From assembly GCF_001641335.1 (NCBI RefSeq), contig NZ_LVEM01000002.1, forward strand, positions 847,663-911,662: a stretch of 64,000 nt of DNA, read 5' to 3'. Below are positions 8,528 through 16,358 of this stretch, piece after piece. The first letter of the stretch is position 1; each line of letters begins with the position of its first letter. A program made the position numbers and the translations under genes. This stretch comes from Bradyrhizobium stylosanthis. Lineage in GTDB: Bacteria > Pseudomonadota > Alphaproteobacteria > Rhizobiales > Xanthobacteraceae. Below the pieces are notes generated by a model that was given only the letters and a program-made list of their open reading frames with translations, did not search any database and was not told the DNA's origin.

Positions 8528-9522
8528 TGCACCGTCTCCAGGCGCGACTTGGCGACGGCGCGCAGCGCGGAGGCCGCCTTGGTGCGCCGCGCGGCCATGT
8601 AGCGATCGAGGATTCCCAAAATGCCGGTCGGCGACCAGATCAGCAGCAGCATCACCGCGACCGCGTAGAGCATCAGGTAATAGCCTTCGGTGAAGCGCAG
8701 CCATTCCGGCAACAGCACCGCGATCATCGCGCCGAGGAACGGACCGAAATAGAAGCCGGCGCCACCGACGATCACCATCATCAGCAGGTCGAGCGAGAGC
8801 GACAGGTTGAATGGAACGGGATCGATATATTGCGTCAGCGGCGCATAGAGCGCGCCCGCGACGCCGCCGAGCGCCGAGCCGATCGCGAACGCCATCAGCG
8901 TATAGCGCCGCGTGTCGATGCCGAGCGATTGCGCACGCAGCGGGTTCTCGCGCAGCGCCATGAAGGCGCGGCCCCATGGCGAGCGGATCAGCCACCACAC
9001 CGCCAGCGACACGATCGCGAGCGAGCCGAGGCAGACATAGTAGAACGGCAGCGGCTTGTTGGTGGCGATGCCGAAGATGTGCGGGCGCGGAATGTTGGAG
9101 ATGCCGTAGATGCCGCCGGTCAGCCAGCTCTCGTTACGGAAGACGAGGAAGGCGAGGGTGGAGAACGCCAGCGTGACGAAGGCCAGATAATGGTGCTGCA
9201 CGCGCAGCGCGGGATAGCCGAGCACCCAGCCGACCGCGAAGCTCAAGACGATCGCGACCAGGATCGCGGCGGGCAGCGGCCAGCCATGCGTGGTCATGAT
9301 CGCGGCGGCATAAGCGCCGATGCCGACAAAGGCACCCTGCGCCAACGACACCTGGCCGGCATAGCCGAGCGTGAGGTTCAGCCCCATCGCGGCGATGCTC
9401 ATCACCGCCCACTGGCTCAGGATGAACAGGCCGTAGCGGTTGAAGTTCATGGGGACGACGATCAGACCGGCGATGACGGCAAGGCCGAGCGCGATCTTCA
9501 GCGGTTTGGCGTAGCTGCTCAT
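8524..9522 (-). CDS. ABC transporter permease, LivM type
   Basis: Inner-membrane permease of 332 residues with about ten hydrophobic segments. It carries the LivM hallmark GLNLTLGYAGQVSLAQGAF near residues 46-64 and the EAA-like loop MALRENPLRAQSLGID. Starts and stops overlap by 4 bp with both neighbours, showing tight operon structure. Forms the translocation pore with the LivH-type protein encoded upstream. Confidence 0.92.
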   Translation of the reverse strand: MSSYAKPLKIALGLAVIAGLIVVPMNFNRYGLFILSQWAVMSIAAMGLNLTLGYAGQVSLAQGAFVGIGAYAAAIMTTHGWPLPAAILVAIVLSFAVGWVLGYPALRVQHHYLAFVTLAFSTLAFLVFRNESWLTGGIYGISNIPRPHIFGIATNKPLPFYYVCLGSLAIVSLAVWWLIRSPWGRAFMALRENPLRAQSLGIDTRRYTLMAFAIGSALGGVAGALYAPLTQYIDPVPFNLSLSLDLLMMVIVGGAGFYFGPFLGAMIAVLLPEWLRFTEGYYLMLYAVAVMLLLIWSPTGILGILDRYMAARRTKAASALRAVAKSRLETVQ

Positions 9523-10394
9523 ACCGTGCGCTCCTCGGCGCGGCCAAGCAGTCCTTGCGGCCGGAACAGGATGACGGCGATCAGGAAGATCATCGGCACG
9601 GCGGCGCGGTACTGCGTCGAGATGTAGGCGGCCGCGAGATTGTCGAGCACGCCGATCAGGAGGCCGCCGGCGATGGCGCCGCGCACCTGGTTGAAGCCGC
9701 CGACGATCGCCGCGATGAAGGCGGCCTGGCCGAGCACCTCGCCGGACGAGAATTTCGCGAGGTAAATCGGCGTGATCAGCAGCGAGGCGAGCGCGACCAG
9801 GAAGGCATTGATCAGGAAGGTCAGCAGGATCATGCGCTCGACCGGGACGCCGATGATCCGCGCCACCGTCGGGTTCTGCGCCGCGGCCTGCATCTGGTGG
9901 CCGAGCGAGGTGCGGTTCAGCAGCGTGGTCAGGCCGAGGACGGCGAGGATGGCGACGACGAGGACGCCGATGCTCTGCAGCGATACCGCGTGGCCGAGGA
10001 TGGAGATGTCACCGGTCGGCACGATCGAGGGGAAGGGCGAGGCTTCTGCGCTGAAGAACTGCTTGACGGCTTCCTTGATGCCGATCGCGAGCGCCATGGT
10101 CGCGATCGCCAGCGGCAGCACGCCATGGCGCATCATCGGGTCGACCAGCAGCATCTTGAAGGCAAGGCCCAGCAGGATCATCGACAACAGGATGCCGAGG
10201 ATGATCGCGAGCCAGAACGGCGCGCCGGCATGCATCGCCGCCAGCATCAGGAACGCCGGCAGCATCACGAACTCGCCTTGTGCGAAATTGATGGTCTGCG
10301 ACGTCTGCCACAGCAGCGTGAAGCCGACCGCGACCAGCGCATAGATCGCGCCGGTGGCAAGTCCTGCGACCAGTAGATCGAACAGGTTGGACAT
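9519..10394 (-). CDS. ABC transporter permease, LivH type
   Basis: Inner-membrane permease of 291 residues with multiple hydrophobic helices and the LivH signature GFTLLWQTSQTINFAQGEFV near residues 26-45. The EAA-like segment AAAQNPTVARIIGVPVE follows in the second half. The stop overlaps the LivM-type start by 4 bp. It is separated from the binding-protein gene upstream by a 180-base palindromic region, which may uncouple the amounts of binding protein and membrane components. Confidence 0.92.
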   Translation of the reverse strand: MSNLFDLLVAGLATGAIYALVAVGFTLLWQTSQTINFAQGEFVMLPAFLMLAAMHAGAPFWLAIILGILLSMILLGLAFKMLLVDPMMRHGVLPLAIATMALAIGIKEAVKQFFSAEASPFPSIVPTGDISILGHAVSLQSIGVLVVAILAVLGLTTLLNRTSLGHQMQAAAQNPTVARIIGVPVERMILLTFLINAFLVALASLLITPIYLAKFSSGEVLGQAAFIAAIVGGFNQVRGAIAGGLLIGVLDNLAAAYISTQYRAAVPMIFLIAVILFRPQGLLGRAEERTV

Positions 10395-10574
10395 GTTCCC
10401 CTCTTTCCTCTCCCCGCTCTATCGTCTCCCTCGCCCCGTGCTTACGGGGAGAGGGCGGGGGTGAGGGGCTTGTCTCCGCGAACTCAATTGTCACCGTGAC
10501 TGCGGAAGCAACCCCTCACCCCAACCCTCTCCCCGCGAAGAGCGGGGCGAGGGAGAAGAAGAGCGAAGCCCGCC
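10395..10574. repeat. Palindromic repeat region between binding-protein and permease genes
   Basis: Contains several inverted arms of the CCTC(T)CCCC/GGGGAGAGG type. One arm set lies around 10429-10470, and its mirror around 10510-10556 carries CCCTCACCCCAACCCTCTCC. They can fold into a long hairpin in the operon transcript. The location between a binding-protein gene and its permease gene suggests differential mRNA stability or partial termination; that function is inferred. Confidence 0.6.
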
Positions 10575-11705
10575 TCACTTCACTTTCGGCAGCACCTGCT
10601 TCACGACCTGCTTGCCTTCGACCACCTCGACCAGGAAGCTCTGGCGGTCGATGTCGCCGGTGTCGCTGAAGGTGACGTCCATCAGGATGCCCGGCTCGTC
10701 CGCGGCCTTGATGGTCAGGCCATGCAGCGTCTCGGCGAACTTCTTCGAGTCGACCTTGCCCATCTTCTCGGTGGTCGCCTTCACCATGTAGACGGCAAGG
10801 TAACCCTTCAGGCCGTTATGGTCGGGGACGTAATTGTACTTCTTCGAAAACTTCTCGCGGAACGCCTTGATCAGGTCGACCGGCGCGTCGGTGGTGAGGC
10901 CGACATGGCCGCGCGCGCCGTTGGCGGCATCGCCCGCGAGCTCGATCACCTTCTGGCCGATCAGCGTGGTCTCGCCCATCAGCGGCGCGGTGACACCCTG
11001 GCGCTTCAGCTCCTTCAGGATGCGCGCGCTCTCCTCCTCGTTGAGATAGACGAACACGGCGTCGGGATTGGCGGCCTTGATCTTGCCGACGTCGGCGGCG
11101 AAGTCGGCCTGGCCGGCTTCGGTCGAGAGATCGGCGACGACCTTGGAGCCGAGCCGGTCGAGCTCCTTGACGACGACGTCGCGTCCGCCGCGGCCGAAGT
11201 CGTTGTTGACCCAGACCACGGCGACCGTCTTCGCCTTCATGTCGTCGTGGATGTATTTTGCGACCTTCGGCATCGAGGATTGCTGGCCGAACGAGGTGCG
11301 GAACAGGAACTTGTTGCCGGCTTGCGTCAGCTCGGCGGCTTCGCCGCCCATGATCTGCGCGATGCCGGCTTCGGCCGCCAGCGGCGCCGTGACCTTCACG
11401 GAGCCGGAATAGCCGGGCCCGAGCAGCACGTAGGGCTCGGCGTCGAGCGCCTTCTGCACCTGGGCGCGGGCAACGCCCGGGTTGGATTGCGAGTCGGCAT
11501 GCGTGACTTCGAGCTTGCGGCCGAGCACGCCGCCCTTGGCGTTGATCTCCTCGATCGCGAGGTCGATGCCGTTCTTCCAGTTGGTGCCGACGGTGGCGCC
11601 GCCGCCGGAGAGCTCGGCGACGTCGGCAAGCTTGATCGCCTGCGCGAACGCGCCCGTAGCAGTGATTGCCGTGAGCAGCGCGCCCACCAATAGCGTCGAT
11701 TTCAT
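10575..11705 (-). CDS. ABC transporter substrate-binding protein of the quinate/shikimate-type cluster
   Basis: Periplasmic binding protein of 376 residues with a signal peptide ending GAFA/QAI. The mature start IKLADVAELSGGGATVG is typical of Liv-type receptors. ATG 11705 is chosen because GGGAGGAGAGG directly precedes it; an ATG seven codons upstream lies ahead of that site. It lies 54 bases downstream of the dehydrogenase gene and upstream of two permeases and two ATPases on the same strand. The ligand is inferred from neighbours to be a hydroaromatic acid. Confidence 0.88.
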   Translation of the reverse strand: MKSTLLVGALLTAITATGAFAQAIKLADVAELSGGGATVGTNWKNGIDLAIEEINAKGGVLGRKLEVTHADSQSNPGVARAQVQKALDAEPYVLLGPGYSGSVKVTAPLAAEAGIAQIMGGEAAELTQAGNKFLFRTSFGQQSSMPKVAKYIHDDMKAKTVAVVWVNNDFGRGGRDVVVKELDRLGSKVVADLSTEAGQADFAADVGKIKAANPDAVFVYLNEEESARILKELKRQGVTAPLMGETTLIGQKVIELAGDAANGARGHVGLTTDAPVDLIKAFREKFSKKYNYVPDHNGLKGYLAVYMVKATTEKMGKVDSKKFAETLHGLTIKAADEPGILMDVTFSDTGDIDRQSFLVEVVEGKQVVKQVLPKVK

Positions 11706-11759
11706 CGTCCTCTCCTCCCGTTTCAATTTTACAAGCGGCCTTATGTCCGGCCGCTTCGG

Positions 11760-12638
11760 TTACGCTGACTGATAGGCTGCGCTTCGTGCCGCCATCACCT
11801 CGTCGAATGCCTGTCCCATGACCTCGGTCGATGGGGCAAGGCCCGTAAACAGTTCGAACGCATCGGCCGCCTGGTAGATCGCAAGCTCGCGCCCGGTCAT
11901 GATCCGCGCGCCCTTGGCTCGCGCCGCCGCCAGCAAGGGCGTGATCAGCGGCGAATAGACGGCATCGGCGACCCACAGGTTTTCGCGCAGCAGCGAGGCC
12001 GGGACGGGGGTGTCCCGGTTCGGCAGCATGCCGACCGGCGTGCCGTTGACGAGGCCGGTTGCACCATCCAGCGCGTCTTCTACACTCCGGGCCACGCGCG
12101 CGCCGCCATGCGGTGCCAGCAGCGCGGCGAGCTTTTCGGCCCGCGCCGGCTCGCTGTCGAAGATGCGGAGATCAGCAACCTTCAGGCTCGCCAGCGCAAA
12201 GGCGATCGCCTTGCCGACGCCACCCGTGCCGATCACGGCGACCGCGTTGCCGGAGGGCGCCAGCAGGGGCGTAACGGCGCGCGCAAAGCCTGTCGTGTCG
12301 GTGTTGTGGCCGATCAGCCGGCCGTTCTTCACGACCACCGTGTTGACCGCCGCCATGGTGGCGGCCGTCGGCGCCAGTTCGTCGAGCAGCGGGACCACCG
12401 CCTCCTTATAGGGAAAGGTGACATTGGTGCCGGCAAAGCCGAGCCGCCGTACGCCTTCGAGCATCATCGCGAGACCGGCCGCGTCGGCGCCGGCGACCTC
12501 GATGAGCTGATAATGGCCGCGCAGGCCGAGCGCCTCGGCGGCGCGCTCATGCATGGCAGGGGAGGCGGAGTGCGCGATCGGCGCGCCGATCAGGCCGGTC
12601 AGCAGTTTTTTTGGTGTGGCGGGGCTGCGGCTCGACAT
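11760..12638 (-). CDS. Shikimate/quinate dehydrogenase, likely NAD-dependent catabolic type
   Basis: AroE/YdiB-family enzyme of 292 residues that oxidises shikimate and/or quinate (or reduces 3-dehydroshikimate). The substrate-site motif SASPAMH lies at 24-30, the catalytic Lys in NVTFPYKE at 78 and Asp in HNTDTTG at 114. The nucleotide motif GTGGVGKA lies at 137-144. After the second beta strand an acidic residue (Asp161 in IFDSEP) replaces the NRT-type motif of NADP-dependent biosynthetic AroE. In quinate/shikimate dehydrogenases that pattern goes with NAD+ use. First structural gene of a cluster with a transporter and quiC, so a catabolic role is favoured over aromatic amino acid biosynthesis. 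Confidence 0.85.
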   Translation of the reverse strand: MSSRSPATPKKLLTGLIGAPIAHSASPAMHERAAEALGLRGHYQLIEVAGADAAGLAMMLEGVRRLGFAGTNVTFPYKEAVVPLLDELAPTAATMAAVNTVVVKNGRLIGHNTDTTGFARAVTPLLAPSGNAVAVIGTGGVGKAIAFALASLKVADLRIFDSEPARAEKLAALLAPHGGARVARSVEDALDGATGLVNGTPVGMLPNRDTPVPASLLRENLWVADAVYSPLITPLLAAARAKGARIMTGRELAIYQAADAFELFTGLAPSTEVMGQAFDEVMAARSAAYQSA

Positions 12639-12738
12639 GGTCCAGTATCGTCTCTCGATCGTCGCTGGGGCGCGTTGATATCAGGCCATTAGCGGAGAAA
12701 TCCGCGCAATTCCAAGAGGGACGATAGCCTTTCCCTTG

Positions 12739-12783
12739 CCTAACACAATTACCCATTTATCGGGCAAACCTAACATAATGTTA
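12739..12783 (-). promoter_or_regulatory. Candidate LysR operator upstream of the dehydrogenase operon
   Basis: Direct repeat CCTAACACAAT (12739-12749) and CCTAACATAAT (12769-12779), 30 bp apart (about three helical turns). The second copy overlaps a perfect 13-bp palindrome TAACATAATGTTA (12771-12783) that includes the stop codon of the LysR gene. It lies 101-145 bp upstream of the dehydrogenase start. The region is noticeably AT-richer than its surroundings. Function is inferred. Confidence 0.4.
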
Positions 12784-13719
12784 TTTCTTCCTTCCGCGCA
12801 CTGCGGCGGCCTTGCCGTTGCCGCGGGACGGCTCGACCGCGCGCATCTCGGCGCGGAGCTGCTCGATGAAATATTCGACGTGGAGCGACAGCGGCGCGCC
12901 GCGCTTCACCGCGATATAGGTGTCGAACCGCGTCGGCTCGGTGATCTTCAACAGCTCGATGCCGGGATAGCCGCCATGGGCGACCGTGAACTGGTCGATG
13001 ATGGCGATCCCGAGGCCCGCCTTGACCAGGGCGCAGACCGTGGTGCCGAAACGGGCACGGATGGTGATGTTGTAGTCGAGCCGGTGCCGCGCGAAGATCT
13101 CGGCCATGATCCGGCCGTAGGGGTCGTTGGGGTCGATGCCGATCAAGGGGTAGCGGGTGATCTCGGCGGCCGAGACCTGCTTGCGTCCGGCGAGCTCGTG
13201 ACCTGGCGGCACGATGCAGTAGAGCTCGCCCGAGGCGAGCGGCATGAAGTCGAGTCCGGAATGCTCCAGCCGGTAGCTCATCGCGACGCACTCGCCGCGG
13301 CCGAGCAGGAGATAATCGATGGCCTCCTCGAGCTTGAGGATGTTGATGTCGATGCCGAGATCGGGATAGCGGCGGCGGACGCGCTCGATCGCCCGCGGCA
13401 CCATCACCTGCGAGATGCTCGGGACCGAGCCGATGCGCAGCTCCGACAATCCGCCGCGGCCGATCTTGGAGATGATCTCGGAGAGATCGTCCACCTTCTT
13501 GTAGACGCCGTTGATCTGCTCGAAGATGTTCTCGGCTTCCGGGGTCGGGAAATAGCGACCGTTCTGGCGCTGGAAGAAGCGGATGCCGAGCGAGCGCTCG
13601 GTGTATTTGACGAGGCGGCTGATCCCCGGTGCCGACACGTTGAGCAGTTTTGCCGCGCCGCCAATGGTGCCCGTCACCATCACGGCACGGATCACTTCAA
13701 CCTGGCGCAGCGTCATCAT
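12781..13719 (-). CDS. LysR-family transcriptional regulator
   Basis: DNA-binding regulator of 312 residues. The N-terminal winged helix-turn-helix runs from LRQVEVIRAVMVTGTIGGAA to SRLVKYTERSLGIRFFQR (about residues 4-55), and a periplasmic-binding-like effector domain follows. It lies on the same strand and 142 bases upstream of the dehydrogenase gene, so it probably controls the quinate/shikimate-type operon; effector unknown. Two adjacent ATG codons (13719 and 13716) are possible starts. Confidence 0.9.
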   Translation of the reverse strand: MMTLRQVEVIRAVMVTGTIGGAAKLLNVSAPGISRLVKYTERSLGIRFFQRQNGRYFPTPEAENIFEQINGVYKKVDDLSEIISKIGRGGLSELRIGSVPSISQVMVPRAIERVRRRYPDLGIDINILKLEEAIDYLLLGRGECVAMSYRLEHSGLDFMPLASGELYCIVPPGHELAGRKQVSAAEITRYPLIGIDPNDPYGRIMAEIFARHRLDYNITIRARFGTTVCALVKAGLGIAIIDQFTVAHGGYPGIELLKITEPTRFDTYIAVKRGAPLSLHVEYFIEQLRAEMRAVEPSRGNGKAAAVRGRKK

Positions 13720-14015
13720 GGTTCCGGTATCCGAAATCGATTGCGACGGCGATCATCTCACGGGAGCCGTGATGTCATCCAGCGGCAAGTGTGTCAGACG
13801 ATACAAATGGACGAGGTAAGCCACCCTCGTCCCGGACGCGCTGCAGCGTGCTACGCGTCGTCGAAGCGACGCTGCGCTGCATCCGGGGCACGAGAGCGTG
13901 GCCGGAGAGAACGGAAAGTAACTTCGCTGTCAGATTGTTTCGACTAATATCAGCCCGTTCGAATTGCAGTGCTGCGACGCTGCGCGATGTGCTTCATCGG
14001 CGTTTTGGCTGCGCT
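13720..14015. other. Intergenic region upstream of the LysR gene
   Basis: About 300 bases that probably hold the LysR promoter. An open frame crosses it on the plus strand but shows no family likeness and runs antisense into the small gene at 14016. No operator, RNA gene or repeat recognised. Confidence 0.35.
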
Positions 14016-14192
14016 CTAGCTGGCCGGGCCCTCGGGCAAGACGCTGTCCGCGACGTCCGCGCGCTCGCTCTGCAGTACCTCGCGCGCGAACTCGATGATC
14101 TTCTGCTTGTTTGCCGTTTCGCGGACGGCGAAAAACACGCGGTTCAATTCCAGGCCGAGCACGCTGTTGAGGGCGATGTTCTCGTCGTCCAT
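14016..14192 (-). CDS. Small hypothetical protein, 58 aa, divergent from luxR
   Basis: Small, mostly helical, acidic protein starting MDDENIALNSVLG with a central LNRVFFAVRETANKQKIIEF segment. ATG 14192 is favoured because sequence before it (Cys- and Ser-rich) does not look coding, although the ribosome-binding site is weak. It is transcribed away from luxR, whose start is 167 bases to the right, so both may share a control region. I do not recognise a family and give it moderate support as a real gene. Confidence 0.5.
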   Translation of the reverse strand: MDDENIALNSVLGLELNRVFFAVRETANKQKIIEFAREVLQSERADVADSVLPEGPAS

Positions 14193-14358
14193 CGTGGTTT
14201 TCCCGCTTCGTACGTCACAGGTGTAACTTGACGTCACTTCTTCCACAAGTAGATTAAGGCTTCAGAGCAGGCGGTTACCGGTAAACTACGGGACCAGCGA
14301 ATTGAGGCAGTCCCCAAATACGTGCTATACCCGACGGCGTGGGTCAGGAAACGCACCG

Positions 14359-15087
14359 ATGTCCGCCGTAGACTATGGCCGGGAGGCGCTCGACTTCATC
14401 GAAAGCCTGGGGACTTATCGCAAGGTCCCGGACGCGATGAATGCGCTTGAATCGGCCTTCGGTCGCTTCGGCTTCGAAACCATCATCGTGACGGGCCTGC
14501 CCAATCCCGATCAGCGCTTCGCGCAGATGGTGCTCGCCAAACGCTGGCCTGCGGGCTGGTTCAACCTCTACACCCAGAACAATTACGACCGCGTCGATCC
14601 GGTGGTGCGGCTGTGCCGGCAATCGGTCAACCCGTTCGAGTGGTCGGAAGCCCCCTATGATGCCGAGCTCGAGCCCGATGCGGCCGAGGTGATGAACCGC
14701 GCCGGCGATTTTCGCATGTCGCGCGGCTTCATCGTGCCGATCCATGGACTCACCGGCTATGAAGCCGCGGTGTCGCTCGGCGGCGTCCATCTCGATCTCA
14801 ATCCCCGCAGCAAGCCGGCGCTGCACCTGATGGCGATGTACGGCTTCGACCACATCCGCCGCCTGCTCCAGCCGACGCCGTATCCATCGACGCGTCTGAC
14901 CCCGCGCGAGCGCGAGGTGATCTCGTGGGCCTCGCAGGGCAAGTCGGCCTGGGAGATCGGCGAGATACTGCACATCACGCAGCGCACTGCCGAAGAGCAT
15001 CTTGCAACCGCCGCGCGCAAGCTCGGTGCCGTCAACCGCACGCATGCGGTTGCGCTGGCGATACGGAACAAGATCATCAATCCGTAA
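14359..15087 (+). CDS. bjaR: LuxR-family acyl-homoserine-lactone receptor, BjaR-like
   Basis: Quorum-sensing transcription factor of 242 residues. The autoinducer-binding domain (about residues 15-160) contains the WFNLYTQNNYDRVDPVV stretch with the expected Trp/Tyr/Asp pattern. The C-terminal LuxR helix-turn-helix starts LTPREREVISWASQGKS (about residue 178). ATG 14359 has AGGAA eight bases upstream; the in-frame codons before it look non-coding. It lies directly upstream of a luxI-type gene on the same strand, and a 20-bp palindrome between the two is a likely binding site. In Bradyrhizobium the BjaR/BjaI pair responds to isovaleryl-HSL, but the ligand here is not proven by sequence. Confidence 0.88.
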   Translation: MSAVDYGREALDFIESLGTYRKVPDAMNALESAFGRFGFETIIVTGLPNPDQRFAQMVLAKRWPAGWFNLYTQNNYDRVDPVVRLCRQSVNPFEWSEAPYDAELEPDAAEVMNRAGDFRMSRGFIVPIHGLTGYEAAVSLGGVHLDLNPRSKPALHLMAMYGFDHIRRLLQPTPYPSTRLTPREREVISWASQGKSAWEIGEILHITQRTAEEHLATAARKLGAVNRTHAVALAIRNKIINP

Positions 15088-15093
15088 GCGCCG

Positions 15094-15113
15094 TACTGGG
15101 AAATTTCCCAATA
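15094..15113. promoter_or_regulatory. Candidate lux box upstream of luxI
   Basis: 20-bp inverted repeat containing the perfect 14-bp palindrome TGGGAAATTTCCCA (15097-15110), with two further pairs outside one mismatch. Its length and position (58 bases before the luxI start, just after the luxR stop) fit a LuxR-type binding site and imply positive feedback on luxI. Confidence 0.65.
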
Positions 15114-15142
15114 TCGAACCTGCGCCTTTTGGCAGATTCTTT

Positions 15143-15165
15143 CCCCCATTGAGGCTGAATGGGGG
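15143..15165 (+). promoter_or_regulatory. Hairpin sequestering the luxI ribosome-binding site
   Basis: Perfect 8-bp inverted repeat CCCCCATT / AATGGGGG with a 7-base loop GAGGCTG, ending five bases before the luxI ATG at 15171. The GGGGG that would pair with 16S rRNA forms the 3' arm. The loop GAGG could instead serve an alternative ATG at 15159, which is itself in the stem. This arrangement predicts structure-dependent translation of the synthase; the trigger is unknown. Confidence 0.6.
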
Positions 15166-15170
15166 TTTTC

Positions 15171-15830
15171 ATGATTCACGCAATTTCCGCGGTCAATCGC
15201 CACCTTTACGAGGACGTCCTCGAACAGCATTTCAGGCTGCGCCACGACATCTTCGTCGAGGAACGGCGCTGGGAGACGCTGCGCCGGCCGGATGGCCGCG
15301 AGATCGATTCCTATGACGACGAGGACACCGTCTATCTGCTCGCGCTGGAGGGCCGGCGCGTCGTGGGCGGTCATCGTCTCTACCCGACCACCAAGCCTTC
15401 AATGATGAGCGAGGTGTTTCCGCACCTTGCAGCGGTTCGCGGCTGCCCCGCGGATCCCCTGGTCTGGGAGTGGTCGCGCTACTTCGTCGTTCGCGACCGC
15501 CGCGACGGCGCGCTCAACTTGCAACTGATGGCGGCGGTGCAGGAGTTCTGCCTCAATCAGGGAATCGCACAGGTCAGCGCGATCATGGAAACCTGGTGGC
15601 TGCCGCGCTTCCACGAAGCCGGCTTCGTCGTGACGCCGCTCGGCCTGCCGGAGCTGGTGGAGAATGCGTGGACCATGGCGGCCACCATCGACATTCGCCG
15701 GGAGACGCTCGATGTCCTGCATGATCGCATCGGCATGGCTTCCGTCGTGCAACAGGACGGCCCGCGTCTGGACGCCGTCGCCCGTGCCAACCTCTGCGGT
15801 CTTGCTGCCGCGCAACGAAAGAGCGCCTGA
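15171..15830 (+). CDS. bjaI: Acyl-homoserine-lactone synthase, BjaI-like
   Basis: LuxI-family synthase of 219 residues that makes an N-acyl-homoserine lactone from S-adenosylmethionine and an acyl donor. All family residues are present at canonical spacing: Arg24, Phe28, Trp34, Asp46, Asp49, Arg69, Phe83, Glu100 and Arg103. ATG 15171 gives the MIHAISAVNRH start; an in-frame ATG at 15159 is possible. The Bradyrhizobium BjaI/BraI subgroup uses acyl- or aryl-CoA rather than acyl-ACP; this protein looks closest to BjaI (isovaleryl-HSL), but that assignment is from memory of the family and is not proved. A small ORF follows one base after the stop. Confidence 0.88.
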   Translation: MIHAISAVNRHLYEDVLEQHFRLRHDIFVEERRWETLRRPDGREIDSYDDEDTVYLLALEGRRVVGGHRLYPTTKPSMMSEVFPHLAAVRGCPADPLVWEWSRYFVVRDRRDGALNLQLMAAVQEFCLNQGIAQVSAIMETWWLPRFHEAGFVVTPLGLPELVENAWTMAATIDIRRETLDVLHDRIGMASVVQQDGPRLDAVARANLCGLAAAQRKSA

Positions 15831-15831
15831 A

Positions 15832-16050
15832 ATGTCGAACATGATGCGGGACAGCCAGATCATGGCGCAAATCAAGGACGAGAATCTCGGCTACATGTCC
15901 GACATGGCGCTCGAGCTCGCACAGATGGCGGACGACTCGGGCCTGACGACGCTCGCCTATCTGTTCCGGATGGCGGCGTTGGAGGCCTCGACGGCCAACA
16001 CCGTGCTCGCCGAGCCGGACGACCTTCCCCACCAGATGACGTCGCACTAG
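15832..16050 (+). CDS. Small acidic Met-rich protein, 72 aa, coupled to luxI
   Basis: Starts one base after the luxI stop codon (TGA, A, ATG), so it is probably translated by re-initiation from the luxI message. It begins MSNMMRDSQIMAQIKDENLG. The composition (helical, acidic, Met-rich, no membrane segment) is coherent and in good codon usage. No known family recognised. Tight coupling to the synthase suggests a role linked to quorum sensing, but this is inference. Confidence 0.6.
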   Translation: MSNMMRDSQIMAQIKDENLGYMSDMALELAQMADDSGLTTLAYLFRMAALEASTANTVLAEPDDLPHQMTSH

Positions 16051-16138
16051 ACGCATCCCTTCTGACATTGCAGCGAACTTCACGCCCTCTCCCCGGCAAC
16101 GGGGGGAGGGTAAACGTCTATGAGCATTCACAAGAGGT

Positions 16139-16225
16139 CGTCATGCCCGGGCTTGTCCCAGGCATCCACGGTCTTCGCTGCGGCTCGGCGAGACGTGGAT
16201 GGCCGGGCCACGCCCGGCCATGACG
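16139..16225. repeat. Long palindromic repeat, GTCATGCCCGGGC family (copy 1)
   Basis: 87-bp imperfect palindrome beginning CGTCATGCCCGGGCTTGTCC, with a mirrored arm ending CCCGGCCATGACG. Inner arms ATCCACG and CGTGGAT also pair. Related copies at 34056-34172, 37377-37463 and a variant at 62244-62343. Confidence 0.85.
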
Positions 16226-16358
16226 TCGTGGAGGTTGTCAGCGCTCGAGCTCTCAGGTCCGAAGCGATCGCCTCGTCGTGGCAGCAGATGATCGTTCGGG
16301 TGCGGCAGGTTGACCCATGCTGCGCGGCAACCTTCTTGCAAGGGCGATATCGATCGCA

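Noticed and set aside
12736..13947. Plus-strand open frame over the LysR gene
   Set aside because: No motifs; the LysR helix-turn-helix on the opposite strand is unmistakable.
13791..14231. 146-codon plus-strand frame between lysR and luxR
   Set aside because: Antisense to the more coherent 58-residue gene at 14016-14192 and not protein-like.
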